The notes under the pieces are model-generated. The model was not told where the DNA came from. It did not search any database and worked only from the letters and a program-made list of their open reading frames with translations. Below, one piece after another: positions 49,842 to 58,356 of a stretch of DNA of 64,000 nt; the stretch's first letter is position 1; each line of letters begins with the position of its first letter. Position numbers and translations under genes: made by a program. The stretch spans positions 620,001-684,000 of the forward strand of contig JBAIAA010000078.1 of assembly GCA_037893245.1 (NCBI GenBank), read 5' to 3'. Source of the stretch: Crossaster papposus. Its lineage: Eukaryota; Echinodermata; Asteroidea; Velatida; Solasteridae.

Positions 49842-50769
49842 CCCTAACACCCCAACAAAAAAACAAACAAACACCCCCCCCAAAAAAAAAAACAAAAAAA
49901 AAAAAAACCAAAATACCAAAACCCCCAAACACACGCACCAGCACCAAGGCGTTAAACTACATGTAGGCATAATGCCTTTGCGATGGTTTTTCGCAGGCCT
50001 GGGCGACACTTCCTCATCAAGGAATTTGAAGATAACTGCGCAAACGATTGGGGATGGCTTTTCTTTGCTGGGCCGAAGCCAAATTGTCTCTGGGTTGAAC
50101 CGTTCATCATTATGTATAGCACCTCGAAAGAGGAAACGACATGGAGCCACACTATGTCACCATCAGGTAACGATGCAAAGACATCAGGATTATCTTGCAT
50201 CTTTCTTTTTGATTTTAAACGACAATAGCAACAAACATTGACACCACACACACACGTGTGTCATGTCAACGTTTGTGCGCATCATTCACGGATTGTAAAC
50301 CATGATATAATGGGAAAAAACGTCTCTTATAGACATATCTTTGAAAATGACAGCAAGTCAGAAAAGTTAATTTCACATGGAGTTTAGTGTCATAAAAACT
50401 TTTAAAATTAGTAAACTGTTAAAACATTGTTTTTTTGAAATTCTGAAATGATATACTTTACATTGTAAACAACCTAAACAATTGAGGAGTGAAAAGCCGC
50501 CAAACGCCACTCCCATAAATCTATTTTTTGGTTTAGCGGCTTTTGGGTCTAAACTCTTAAATTGTTTTCTATCGATTACAATTATTTATGACGGAATTAT
50601 TTGGCATGGTATTTTTGACCATCCAGAAGTTCGTCTCATTTGTTAGTTTCAGAGTAATTACCATGTTGCCACGTACGTTTTTAAATTAATGTATGCATTA
50701 GGTGAAGGTGTTGGAATTGCTGACTACATGACTATCCACGTATCCTGGAGTAAAGAGAGGGCTCCATGA
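38269..50769 (+). CDS. Secreted PAN-domain protein with conserved unnamed C-terminal domain, copy B (7 exons, 440 aa)
   Basis: Exons: 38269-38601, 47123-47195, 47817-48158, 48896-49062, 49183-49352, 49997-50166, 50702-50769. They sum to 1323 nt, 440 codons plus TGA. All splice sites and phases equal copy A, and every exon is open, so this is not a pseudogene. An in-frame TAA at 38242-38244 fixes the start at 38269. The protein is two residues shorter in the PAN domain (IEN-QGL for IETRT-QGL). About 21 residues differ from copy A, in the signal/PAN exon, exon 3, exon 5 and exon 6. Exons 2 and 7 are identical. Same orientation as copy A, 6.1 kb downstream of its stop. Function unknown; an extracellular recognition or binding role is only inferred from domain type. 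Confidence 0.78.
39052..39160. mobile_element. Truncated TTAA MITE, unit B
   Basis: Orthologue of 19344-19455. Begins AGGTAAGATACACCATTTGCAG. Confidence 0.7.
40837..40941 (+). repeat. 21-bp minisatellite, unit B
   Basis: Orthologous to 21206-21310, same five units with scattered substitutions. Confidence 0.8.
41588..41806 (-). CDS. Small ORF with SAP/HeH-like segment, unit B
   Basis: 72 residues, differing from the unit A copy at one position (Glu to Lys) before the C-terminal divergence after KKIVD. It lies in intron 1 of copy B, antisense to the gene. Same TATA-like sequence upstream. Confidence 0.35.
   Translation of the reverse strand: MGEENKPTPKGYSRWNKATLEKYVDKFNISHYKREKPTRQDYIRGIKREESKFNNLTKKTLDDLKKIVDDFT
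42132..42191 (+). CDS. Possible alternative exon of copy B (60 nt, phase 0/0)
   Basis: Same acceptor, donor and peptide as 22749-22808. Codon differences GGG/GGA, TAC/TAT, ACA/ACG and CGT/CGC are silent. Confidence 0.4.
42899..43092. mobile_element. Nested foldback MITE, unit B
   Basis: Orthologue of 23483-23674 with the same inverted arms. Confidence 0.75.
44799..45000 (+). repeat. 82-bp tandem repeat, 2.5 units, unit B
   Basis: Orthologue of 25945-26146, same unit number. Confidence 0.88.
47123..47195 (+). CDS. Copy B exon 2
   Basis: Identical to copy A exon 2, including the flanking splice sites. Confidence 0.75.
47817..48158 (+). CDS. Copy B exon 3
   Basis: Seven base differences from copy A: five replaced codons (Leu-Phe, Arg-Lys, Pro-Ala, Asn-Ile, Ser-Tyr) and one silent. 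Confidence 0.8.
48896..49062 (+). CDS. Copy B exon 4
   Basis: Three differences from copy A: His to Gln at the second full codon, two silent. Confidence 0.8.
49183..49352 (+). CDS. Copy B exon 5
   Basis: Thr to Val and Ile to Lys (two bases each) plus three silent changes relative to copy A. Confidence 0.82.
49685..49925 (+). repeat. Poly-C and CAA-rich microsatellite in intron 5, copy B (expanded)
   Basis: Same locus as 31199-31335 but about 100 bp longer, with a pure CAA run of some 40 bp near 49799-49839. Confidence 0.85.
49997..50166 (+). CDS. Copy B exon 6
   Basis: Five replacements (Asn-Lys, Asp-Asn, Thr-Ile, Ala-Glu, Ala-Thr) and no silent change relative to copy A. Confidence 0.82.
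50702..50769 (+). CDS. Copy B exon 7 (terminal)
   Basis: Identical to copy A exon 7, ending in TGA. Confidence 0.72.
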
Positions 50770-51204
50770 GACTGGTACCCATAACACGTTCCTATACAAC
50801 AGCACACCAGCTACAACAGGGAACCTTCTTAGTGGCGCCAAACATATGGTGTTCTACAACGGACAGGCAAGCGTCGTAGTTCCGTTTTAGAACACCATAC
50901 AGTTCAACCAGAGGAACCACACATTCTGGTTCGTCAAATTCGACATGCGTGAAAAAAAGTGTGATATCACATAATACATTGTCACGCGTTTTACTCTAAT
51001 TAGCACAATTATTGAATATAGTTTTCCTAGCAATACTTTCACAATGTTTTGCATAACTAATTATTAATATATTTTAGTTGACAGAAAGTCAAGTGAGTGT
51101 AAAAACGCCAAAAATAATTGGTTTTATTGAGATTTAATTCATTCTTATAAACTAATATTTAAATGTATTTAAACTCTTTAAATGTAAACGTAATTATGGT
51201 TGTT

Positions 51205-51268
51205 CTGAAGGGAAATCGCAAATTGTTAATATTGACGTCAATATTCACGATTTGCGATGTTCCTTCAG
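51205..51268. repeat. 64-bp palindrome centred on TGACGTCA, unit B
   Basis: Identical arrangement to 32606-32669, 0.4 kb downstream of the copy B stop codon. Confidence 0.75.
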
Positions 51269-51416
51269 AGCCACCATATAAACTTGTCTTTTCTTGCTTC
51301 GTGTATTTGTTTGCTTCGCGTGTTTGGTAGATAACCATGTCCTGATGATATGTCGCAGCGATATATAGAGGGCGCTCGGCGAATTAGCCATGAAAGCGAA
51401 AAAGGTGGTTTTTTGT

Positions 51417-51475
<59 letters not shown>
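51417..51475 (+). repeat. Poly-G tract, 59 nt (unit B)
   Basis: Uninterrupted G homopolymer, the longest in the window. Length may be unreliable in an assembly. Confidence 0.85.
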
Positions 51476-51476
<1 letters not shown>

Positions 51477-52278
51477 GTAGAAAGACGGTAAACAGCTGAA
51501 AATTACACAATTGGCTGCACATCGTATGGCAATTTGGCCTGGCGATCATTACTTGTAATTTAAATGAGTTTTTTTCAGGTGCTTGGTGGTGTAGCAAACA
51601 CACGTACCGGTCCTCTTCACTGACGTGTCCAAAACGGGCGGCTAGGGCTACAGCTACGTTTATGTCACGCGTAGTTGTAATAGATGAACACCTAGACAAT
51701 AGCCATAGACAAGAGATTATTTACGTCAGGATAAAGCTAATGTGCGCATGTTCAAAGTGACGTAATAACTATAAACAAAATGACTATAGTTCTTATCACC
51801 ATACTAGCGCCTTAAAATTAGTCTCCCTTTAATCTGCGTAAGTCCACCGCATTTTGGCTAACTTGTGTTTGAAAAGCTTAACAAAATGATATTATTAACA
51901 GTGCCTTGCAGCTCTATAAACTTGATTGAATTACTCTGGGCCCAATTTCATAGAGATGCTTAACGGTAAGCAAATTGTTTTGCTTAGTGTAGCAAAAGAA
52001 CGTGTGTTTGGAAAGCTCAACAAAATGACATGTTAACACCTAACAGTGCCTTGCAGCTCCATAAACTTGATTGAATTACCCTGGTCATAAGTTGGTTTTA
52101 TATTCCACAGCAATTACCAGCGATGATGGCGCACTAGCACACTTTGCGCAAGAAAATACTGCCAGTCAATATATAAACAGGTCAAAAGGAATAAGTCCCC
52201 CCTGGGAAATGTGCATTTTTCTGGAAAAAAGTTGGGCTCCTTAACCTGTATGTAGTCTGAAATGTTACACATTTATTG

Positions 52279-52712
52279 TATGGTGTTCCAAAGACGACAG
52301 ATCGCCGTCGCCGTCGCCCCCGACCTCGCCGTCGACGTTGACCTCGCCCCCGACCTCGCCGTCGCCCCCGACGTCGCCGTCGACCTCGCCGTCGCCGTCG
52401 ACGTCGACCTCGCCTTTGCCGTCGCCTCAAGAGGGCGCAATTTATTTTGTCTACATGCGGCTCTCTGATCTTGGTTGGCGAGGTCGACGTCGACGGCGAG
52501 GTCGACGTCGACGGCGAGGTCGAAATGAATTAACGTGAACAAAAATTGTATTAACCCTTTTCTTTTTCTACCTGTCGCAACGCATCTGATAATTGATTGG
52601 TATTCATACCAAAACCCCACTTCAACCAAAAATGTCAATTCCCAAAGGTGTTCCAGGGGAGCGAGTATACGCAGCAAAAGCCACACTTGGACCGTGTCGC
52701 CGGAACACCATA
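52279..52712. mobile_element. TIR element carrying a GC-rich hexamer array
   Basis: Ends TATGGTGTTCC and GGAACACCATA with the 6-bp duplication TTATTG (52273-52278 and 52713-52718). The upstream remnant at about 12273-12278 keeps the single TTATTG. Inside, 52303-52430 is an irregular array of GTCGCC, GACCTC and GTCGAC hexamers, and its inverse lies at 52477-52522. The Arg-rich and Ser/Pro-rich frames are artefacts of the array. Confidence 0.82.
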
Positions 52713-53428
52713 TTATTGTGCAATAAAGTTTCACCCAACAGTTAACCTTCGACTTGAAATACTGCCATTAAAAATAGGATGACCAATACAAAATGAAACT
52801 TTCTTGCATAGAGATTGGACAAATGGAGAAAATCATGCTTTTTACATAATTTTCTTATATTCTTTCCTCACTTCAATTAATTTTCCTATAGTGTACAAAT
52901 GTAAACATGCAATTAATGTTTTGTTTTTGTTTTTAATTTTCCAAATTTACAAAGTACAGTAAATTAGAGTCACCCAAGCAAAACTTTTTTTAAAGCATAA
53001 AGGTTTTTGTGCAAAGGAAAGTCTGTATCATAATGTAATAGGCCTATTGCACATAAATATAAATAATTATTTCAGATTTGAGTACATACATGCAGGTATA
53101 TTGCATTGCATTGCATTGTCGCAAATGTGTGGGATCGGAAATCATTTAGAACATGATTAGCACAGTTTGCCTGCTCTTATTCCTCCACGATTGTATCATG
53201 GAGGAATATACAAGTTTATGATAGGCCTACTGATAGTCATGATAGCGTAAATTAATGTAAACCTTGCATGCACTCGACACTAGCTGCGTTGATACAAGTT
53301 TGAGGGGTTTGCAGATGTGTAGGCTAGGCCGGTTAAATACCCTGGTTTTAGGCATTTTATGTAATTTGGGGGCAATTATGTTACCAACAATAATTTTAAA
53401 ATGGAAAACGGAATGTGTATGCACAGTG

Positions 53429-54258
53429 GCGTTGCTATGGGTGAATCGTACTATACATTGTATAGCAGCATTTTAGGATAATTTGACGGTTAAGGCCAAC
53501 AAAAAAACAACAACATGTTTAGCGTTTATTTAAGATAATAACATTTTAAGATCGTATTTTAGACTTTAGCATCCCTGTGTGCATGCTCTGGAAACATATT
53601 TGTTTCTTATTGGAAGGCTAGGGTGTGTGTGTAGTCGTGTACGGTGCATACTTGATCGACCCACATGAATTTAAATTTGTAATTGTGGGTGAACCATGTT
53701 TTAATTTTAAATTGGAAGATAGAGTGTGACATGTTTACTGCATGACTCTAATTAAAGATGTGTCGGGCGGCCATTTTGGGGAAAAAAAGAAAGAAAAAAG
53801 GGCCTCCTCCTTCCTTTTTAAAAAAAGGGCATGACGCTAAACATTTTTTTTTTTTTTGGCCTAATAAGATATAAAGAAATAAAAACTATTTGAAATTGTT
53901 TCCCTATACATCGGCCCATTGTTTGTAGGGAAAGGGTGGGGTATTGTATGGGGGGAGGGGAACAAGATGGAAAAAACTCTAAATCTTCGAAAAACGTAGA
54001 AAGGAGATTGTATCATGTATATAAGGCAATGTTATATTGGCGCAGTACTCATTTTAAGTTTGATCATAATGCACTTGTGAAAATAAAGTCACGTAAAGAA
54101 AATAACCATTGAAGCCATTTAGGTAAAATTGTCTTATTTGGTACCACATACTAATCCTATAAAACGTCATTTGTATTGGTCAAATCACTAAGCTCTAATT
54201 GGCAATCCTAGGCTGTTTTTAGTGTGACAGGCAAGTGTGCATTTTCAAGGAAATGTTC
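53429..54258 (+). repeat. Tandem unit C, rearranged remnant
   Basis: 53429-53490 and 53862-54165 match the unit start (12369-12715), split by a MITE. At about 54166 the sequence jumps to material equivalent to 38865-38960 (TTTGTATTGGTCAAATCACTAAGC...), so about 4-6 kb was deleted. At about 54259 it joins gypsy pol sequence. Confidence 0.8.
53494..53861. mobile_element. TAA-flanked MITE in unit C (PIF/Harbinger-like)
   Basis: Ends GGCCAACAAAAAAACAACAACATGTTTAGCGT and the complement of ACGCTAAACATTTT...TTGGCC (shown in part), with TAA at 53491-53493 and 53862-53864. Units A and B lack it at the same point. Confidence 0.78.
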
Positions 54259-55181
54259 AAGCTTACACATTCGAGAGGCTAATGCAGAGAATAGTGCGTG
54301 GCCTTCAGTGGGAAACATTGCTAGTGTATTTAGACGATGTTATAGTGTACGCACGAACCATCATGGAGGAAATCAACCGTTTGAGGAAGGTACTGCAGCG
54401 GTTCCTTGAGGCTGGACTTAAATCAAAGCCAGGGAAATGCCACCTTATCGACGGCAGGTCAAGTATCTCGAGGTTGAGATATTACTGGTCAGGAATGGCG
54501 GCGGACGTGAGAGCTTGGTGCCGGAAATGCAATGTCTGTGCGAAACGGAAGTCACCTATTCGGAGGAGGCGTGCACCACTTAGACAGTACCGGGTTGGCA
54601 CGACAATGGAAAGGGTGGCGTTGGATCTCGTCGGCCCAATGCAGAAAACCAAAGGAGGCAACAAATGGGCATTAGTTGTAGCCGACTATACTTTACCAAG
54701 TGAGACGGTAGCCAAGGCGTTTGTGGAGAAATTCGTTTGCCGATATGGCGTACCAAAAGAATTGCACTCCGATCAGGGTCGAAATTTTGAGTCAGATCGA
54801 TGTCTTCGCCGAGATGTGTCGGATACTAGGCATTCAGAAGACACGTACGGTTGCCTATACAACCCAAAATCGGATGGACTAGTGAAACGGAATAACAAAA
54901 CACTTATCGATACGGTGTCGATGATGCTGGACCCCAAATACCGGAGTGACTGGGACCAGCAGCTCCCCTTTGCTACATTCGCATATAGATCGGCACCACA
55001 AGAATCAACAGGCGAGAGTCCTAACATGCTCATGTTGGGTAGGGAGGTTATGCTCCCAGTAGACCTTACCAATGAAGTGCCTCTTCCTGACGAGGCTATG
55101 GAACCTAAGACAGACTACAGAGAGGAGTTGCGCAGGAGGATGCAAATGGCCCACGACCGAGCCAGAGAACAAACCAAATGA
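54259..55181 (+). pseudogene. pol: Ty3/gypsy pol fragment: end of RT fused to integrase
   Basis: One open frame holds a truncated reverse transcriptase ending (YLDDVIVYA active-site box, about 54325-54355). A deletion removes connection and RNase H, then integrase follows: the zinc-binding C-x2-C (WCRKCNVC), first catalytic Asp (VALDLVGPM) and second (HSDQGRNF). The third catalytic residue lies in NPKSDGLVKRNNKTL, where Lys replaces the normal Glu, and sequence after VADY is missing. It begins abruptly at the unit C junction with no 5' LTR. Enzymatically dead. Confidence 0.85.
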
Positions 55182-55231
55182 CAGACGAGTCGAAGGTGCA
55201 GGGTATAATTTAGGTAACTTAATTCGTCTAG

Positions 55232-55453
55232 TTGTATAACTATGCAAGGAAGAAAGGGGCCTCCCAAAAGTTGGTTTCAAGATGGGAAGGGCCGTACATA
55301 TACCTCATCATAAAGAAGCTGTCTGACGTAAACTATATAATTCAGGACAAAGTTAGAGGGAGGATGCTTGTGGTCCATTTCGACCGATTAAAGCCTTACC
55401 AAGGCCCTCCTATGGAGTCTTGGCGGATACAACCTCCGAGAGAAGTAACTTGA
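55232..55453 (+). pseudogene. pol: Integrase C-terminal domain remnant
   Basis: KKGASQKLVSRWEGPY-like and VVHFDRLKPYQG are the GPY/F module and tail of gypsy integrase. It is offset in frame from 54259-55181 after a stop at 55179-55181. Confidence 0.75.
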
Positions 55454-55465
55454 ACTCCACCTCAT

Positions 55466-56575
55466 GTGAATCAGAGGCGATCGCCTGTAGGGAGGCATCA
55501 CCAGAGCAGTGACGAGGGAACGATTCCTGACAGAGGTGTAGGGAAGAATACGCAAATTAACCTAGCATTTGACATAGGGGGCGGTGACGGTGACGTAATT
55601 ACTGAGACTGTAGAGGACATAGAGAATGTTATCGAATCAGAATCGAAGAAACCCGCGGAGGGAAAGGAGGTGACCTCTCCGTTTTCGTGATCAGTAATTT
55701 TAAAATTACCTAACAAGTTTTTGTTTTGTTTGTTTATTAAAGCAACGACGACGACTGAACACAATGAAGGGTCAGGAAAAAAGAAAGTTCCAGTCTGGCC
55801 CGACATAGACAGGTGGGTCATGGGCCTCAACTCTTGGTTTGGTGTGTACGGTGTCCCTTCAAGAGTACGATGAATGATAATCTGAGGAAACACTACACCG
55901 CCAGAATCACGAGACCCAAGTCGAGGAGGTATATATGCTTCCCTTGGAGACTGAGGAGGAGCGTGCACAGAGGCGACGTCTCAAAGATGAAAAAACGAGT
56001 CCAAGGAGACCAGACGGGTGGTGGTAAAGAAGGTGAAGGTAAAGAATCTCGGAGATGCAGAGACATGATAAGAGGCACTGCGTATACTTCAACAGAAAGA
56101 CGAAATCGACGAGCAACCACGAGGAGAAAAGCGACCTGCTCAAGGCGAACCAGGGGAACAGGAGGAACCACCAGCCAACCATAAGTCCACCGAGCCGCAA
56201 ACGGTCGCTCAGGGAAGCCCCCTTGATCCCCCGAATGTGGAACCGGAGGCGATTGGAGGACTGTCTTTGTCACCAGCCTCTTTGTCCTTGTTGGAAGAGG
56301 GTATGCCAGCCCAAGTGCGTAAGCCGCTTGGAGGTAAGCTTCGGGGAATGTTCTTCGTGGCTCAGCGGGATGGCGCGGAGAGCAGTGAGGAGGAGGCGGT
56401 GTTGCCACCACAGGAGCCGGCTGGGGCAGCATCCAACCACGGAGCAGCAAAGCGCATTAGAGAGGATCTGCGCCCAATCCACGTGACATCTCTGGAAGAG
56501 GTATTAAGGGGCAGGGTTTCCCGGGTGAAGGAGGTATCGACCACACTCAAGTTCCGGGAGGGCGTAAAGGAGTGA
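55466..56575 (+). pseudogene. Post-integrase region with C2H2-like finger and acidic ORFs
   Basis: Three overlapping frames. 55466-55690 is acidic. In 55813-56184 the segment WCVRCPFKSTMNDNLRKH has C-x2-C-x12-H spacing like a C2H2 finger. 56237-56575 is charged (SPASLSLLEEGMPAQ). The same finger type follows the pol tail in the LTR element at 1175-7685, so this is probably a normal 3' part of this retroelement group, broken by frameshifts. Confidence 0.45.
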
Positions 56576-57415
56576 GCAACGGTTGGAGAGGGTGTATGAT
56601 GTCCAGTTCGACCAAGATTCCCACAAGAAGTAACATCGCATCCGAGGAGTACAGAGGCAACGTGATTCGTACGGTTTCCTAAGTTAGGCTCGCTTCCTTA
56701 AGCCGCCGTTTCAGTTTCAGTTCATAAAGTTTTCTATACAGTTTTCGTAAAGTTTTCTATACAGTTTTCGTAAAGTTTTCTATTAAGTTTAAGGTTTTAT
56801 AAAGTTTACTTACTATAACAATAAACCGGGCGTAGCAAGATCGATGAAATCCAGCATGTTTCGGTGGTCCACCTGCCGATGCTAACCATCCGCTCTCTGC
56901 CACGCGGAGTCATGTTTGGCCAAAAATTATCTCGCTTTATCTTACTGTTTTCCCTTCAAACTCTTCCATTTGTCAGCAAACTCGAGTAAGCTAGACCAGC
57001 TTTGAATAGAAAAAGGTGAAACCCTGCTTTTGGCTCCAGGATCACAGTGCAAAATGCACGCAAATAGAGGCTCGGCGTCATCTTCAGAAGCCGCCATGTT
57101 GGATTGTTGTACACCGGGTCAGAAACTGTGCGTAACGAAAGCGCTGTTTGGAGCTGGACCCATGAATGTACACGCAAGAAGGACGCCAGACACGCGCAGA
57201 GCGCGCTGGACCAACGCAAGACACAGGCGGAGCACACGCTGTGCATTTGTTCAACTGTTTATAACATGTGCGCTCTGCATATCAGAAAATGCAATGATCT
57301 TGTCCCTATCAATCAAGTCCCTATCAATCACCTTTTTACCAATGAGGCTGACCACATGTTTTGTCGATGAAAGTTTTGTTTTTTTAATACAATTTAATTA
57401 TTTTTCGAAGGCTTT
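56576..57415. other. Intergenic, possible retroelement end
   Basis: Contains three copies of CGTAAAGTTTTCTATACAG-type sequence (56725-56790). No LTR matching elsewhere in the window. The GC-richer stretch 57040-57250 has no recognisable gene. Confidence 0.4.
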
Positions 57416-58301
57416 TTTATGTTAATTAGAATTATCTGTCTGAAAATGTCAAAACAAATAATACATTTTTTTTTGATGTGTATCATATAAACCTGAAAAC
57501 TCACACAGATTTTTAGACAAATTTTACATGTGAAAATACCTGTAGTTCAAACTTATGTACCACGTAATAAATCCAGTACAAATGACCTTATTTACTTCAT
57601 TAAACTTATCAATAAAGTATAAACAATTTCCTTTCCGAAACAACCCATTAGACTGAGTTGAAATTCTTTACTCAACTGCTCAGTTTTTAAATTAATTTTA
57701 CATAGGAAAATATTTCCAAATTATATTTCACGATAAAAATACAGTACAAATATAGCGCTTTTTACTTATTTTTTTTAGTCTATAAAATGCGTGCAGAATT
57801 GATTAAATTTATACTAAACTTGGACTGTGAGATGTTGTCTTCAACCAGAGTCCTGTGTATTCAAAGAAATAAAATCATATTCATACAAACAAATACAGTG
57901 TATAGGGTATCACTTAAAATTTGGGCATATGTGTGTTAACATTTGAGGTTAAATTGATTTTAAAACTTTGATGAAACTTGATTTTGATGAAACTTGGACA
58001 CAGTGACCCTTGGGTTTCACACCACTAAATCAACTTCCATATACGCCATCTTCCGAAATTAAGGGAAAATACTTGCAACAAACAGGTTGTACATGTAGTA
58101 CAATTGTGCTATGAATTGCTTAATACCCTTATTTCCTAAAAAGTGACTATGAACTGCAAACTATATACTAGCCAACAAAAAAGCTTTGCTCAAATGTAAT
58201 CATAAATTCAAGATTACAGGAGTATACTATCCGAAACATCAAGTTCATCGGTCATACTATCCAGTAACTGAACAAATCCTTTCAAATTGTGTTAGACTCA
58301 C
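57416..58301 (-). other. Inverted arm shared with the left DHRS7 copy (downstream flank)
   Basis: Reverse complement aligns with 8780-10450 apart from insertions on the left. No gene beyond the DHRS7 tail. Confidence 0.7.
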
Positions 58302-58356
58302 CTAAGCTTTCTTGAAAGCCTCAATTCTCCTGTTTCCATACACTTTTTTCTTGATC
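58302..58356 (-). CDS. DHRS7-like: DHRS7-like terminal exon
   Basis: Acceptor CACGATAG. Completes the split Trp codon, ends in TAG and is followed at once by GTGAGT. Paralogue of 8725-8779. Confidence 0.8.

Larger units (their letters stand above)
35035..53428 (+). repeat. Tandem segmental duplication, unit B
   Basis: Direct repeat of 12369-35034. Divergence by eye ranges from nearly zero (intron 6 of the gene) to several percent. It contains the second complete copy of the secreted-protein gene. Confidence 0.9.

Noticed and set aside
52182..52430. Arg/Gly-rich minus-strand protein
   Set aside because: Produced by the GC-rich hexamer array inside a TIR element. Low complexity, with an equally open opposite strand.
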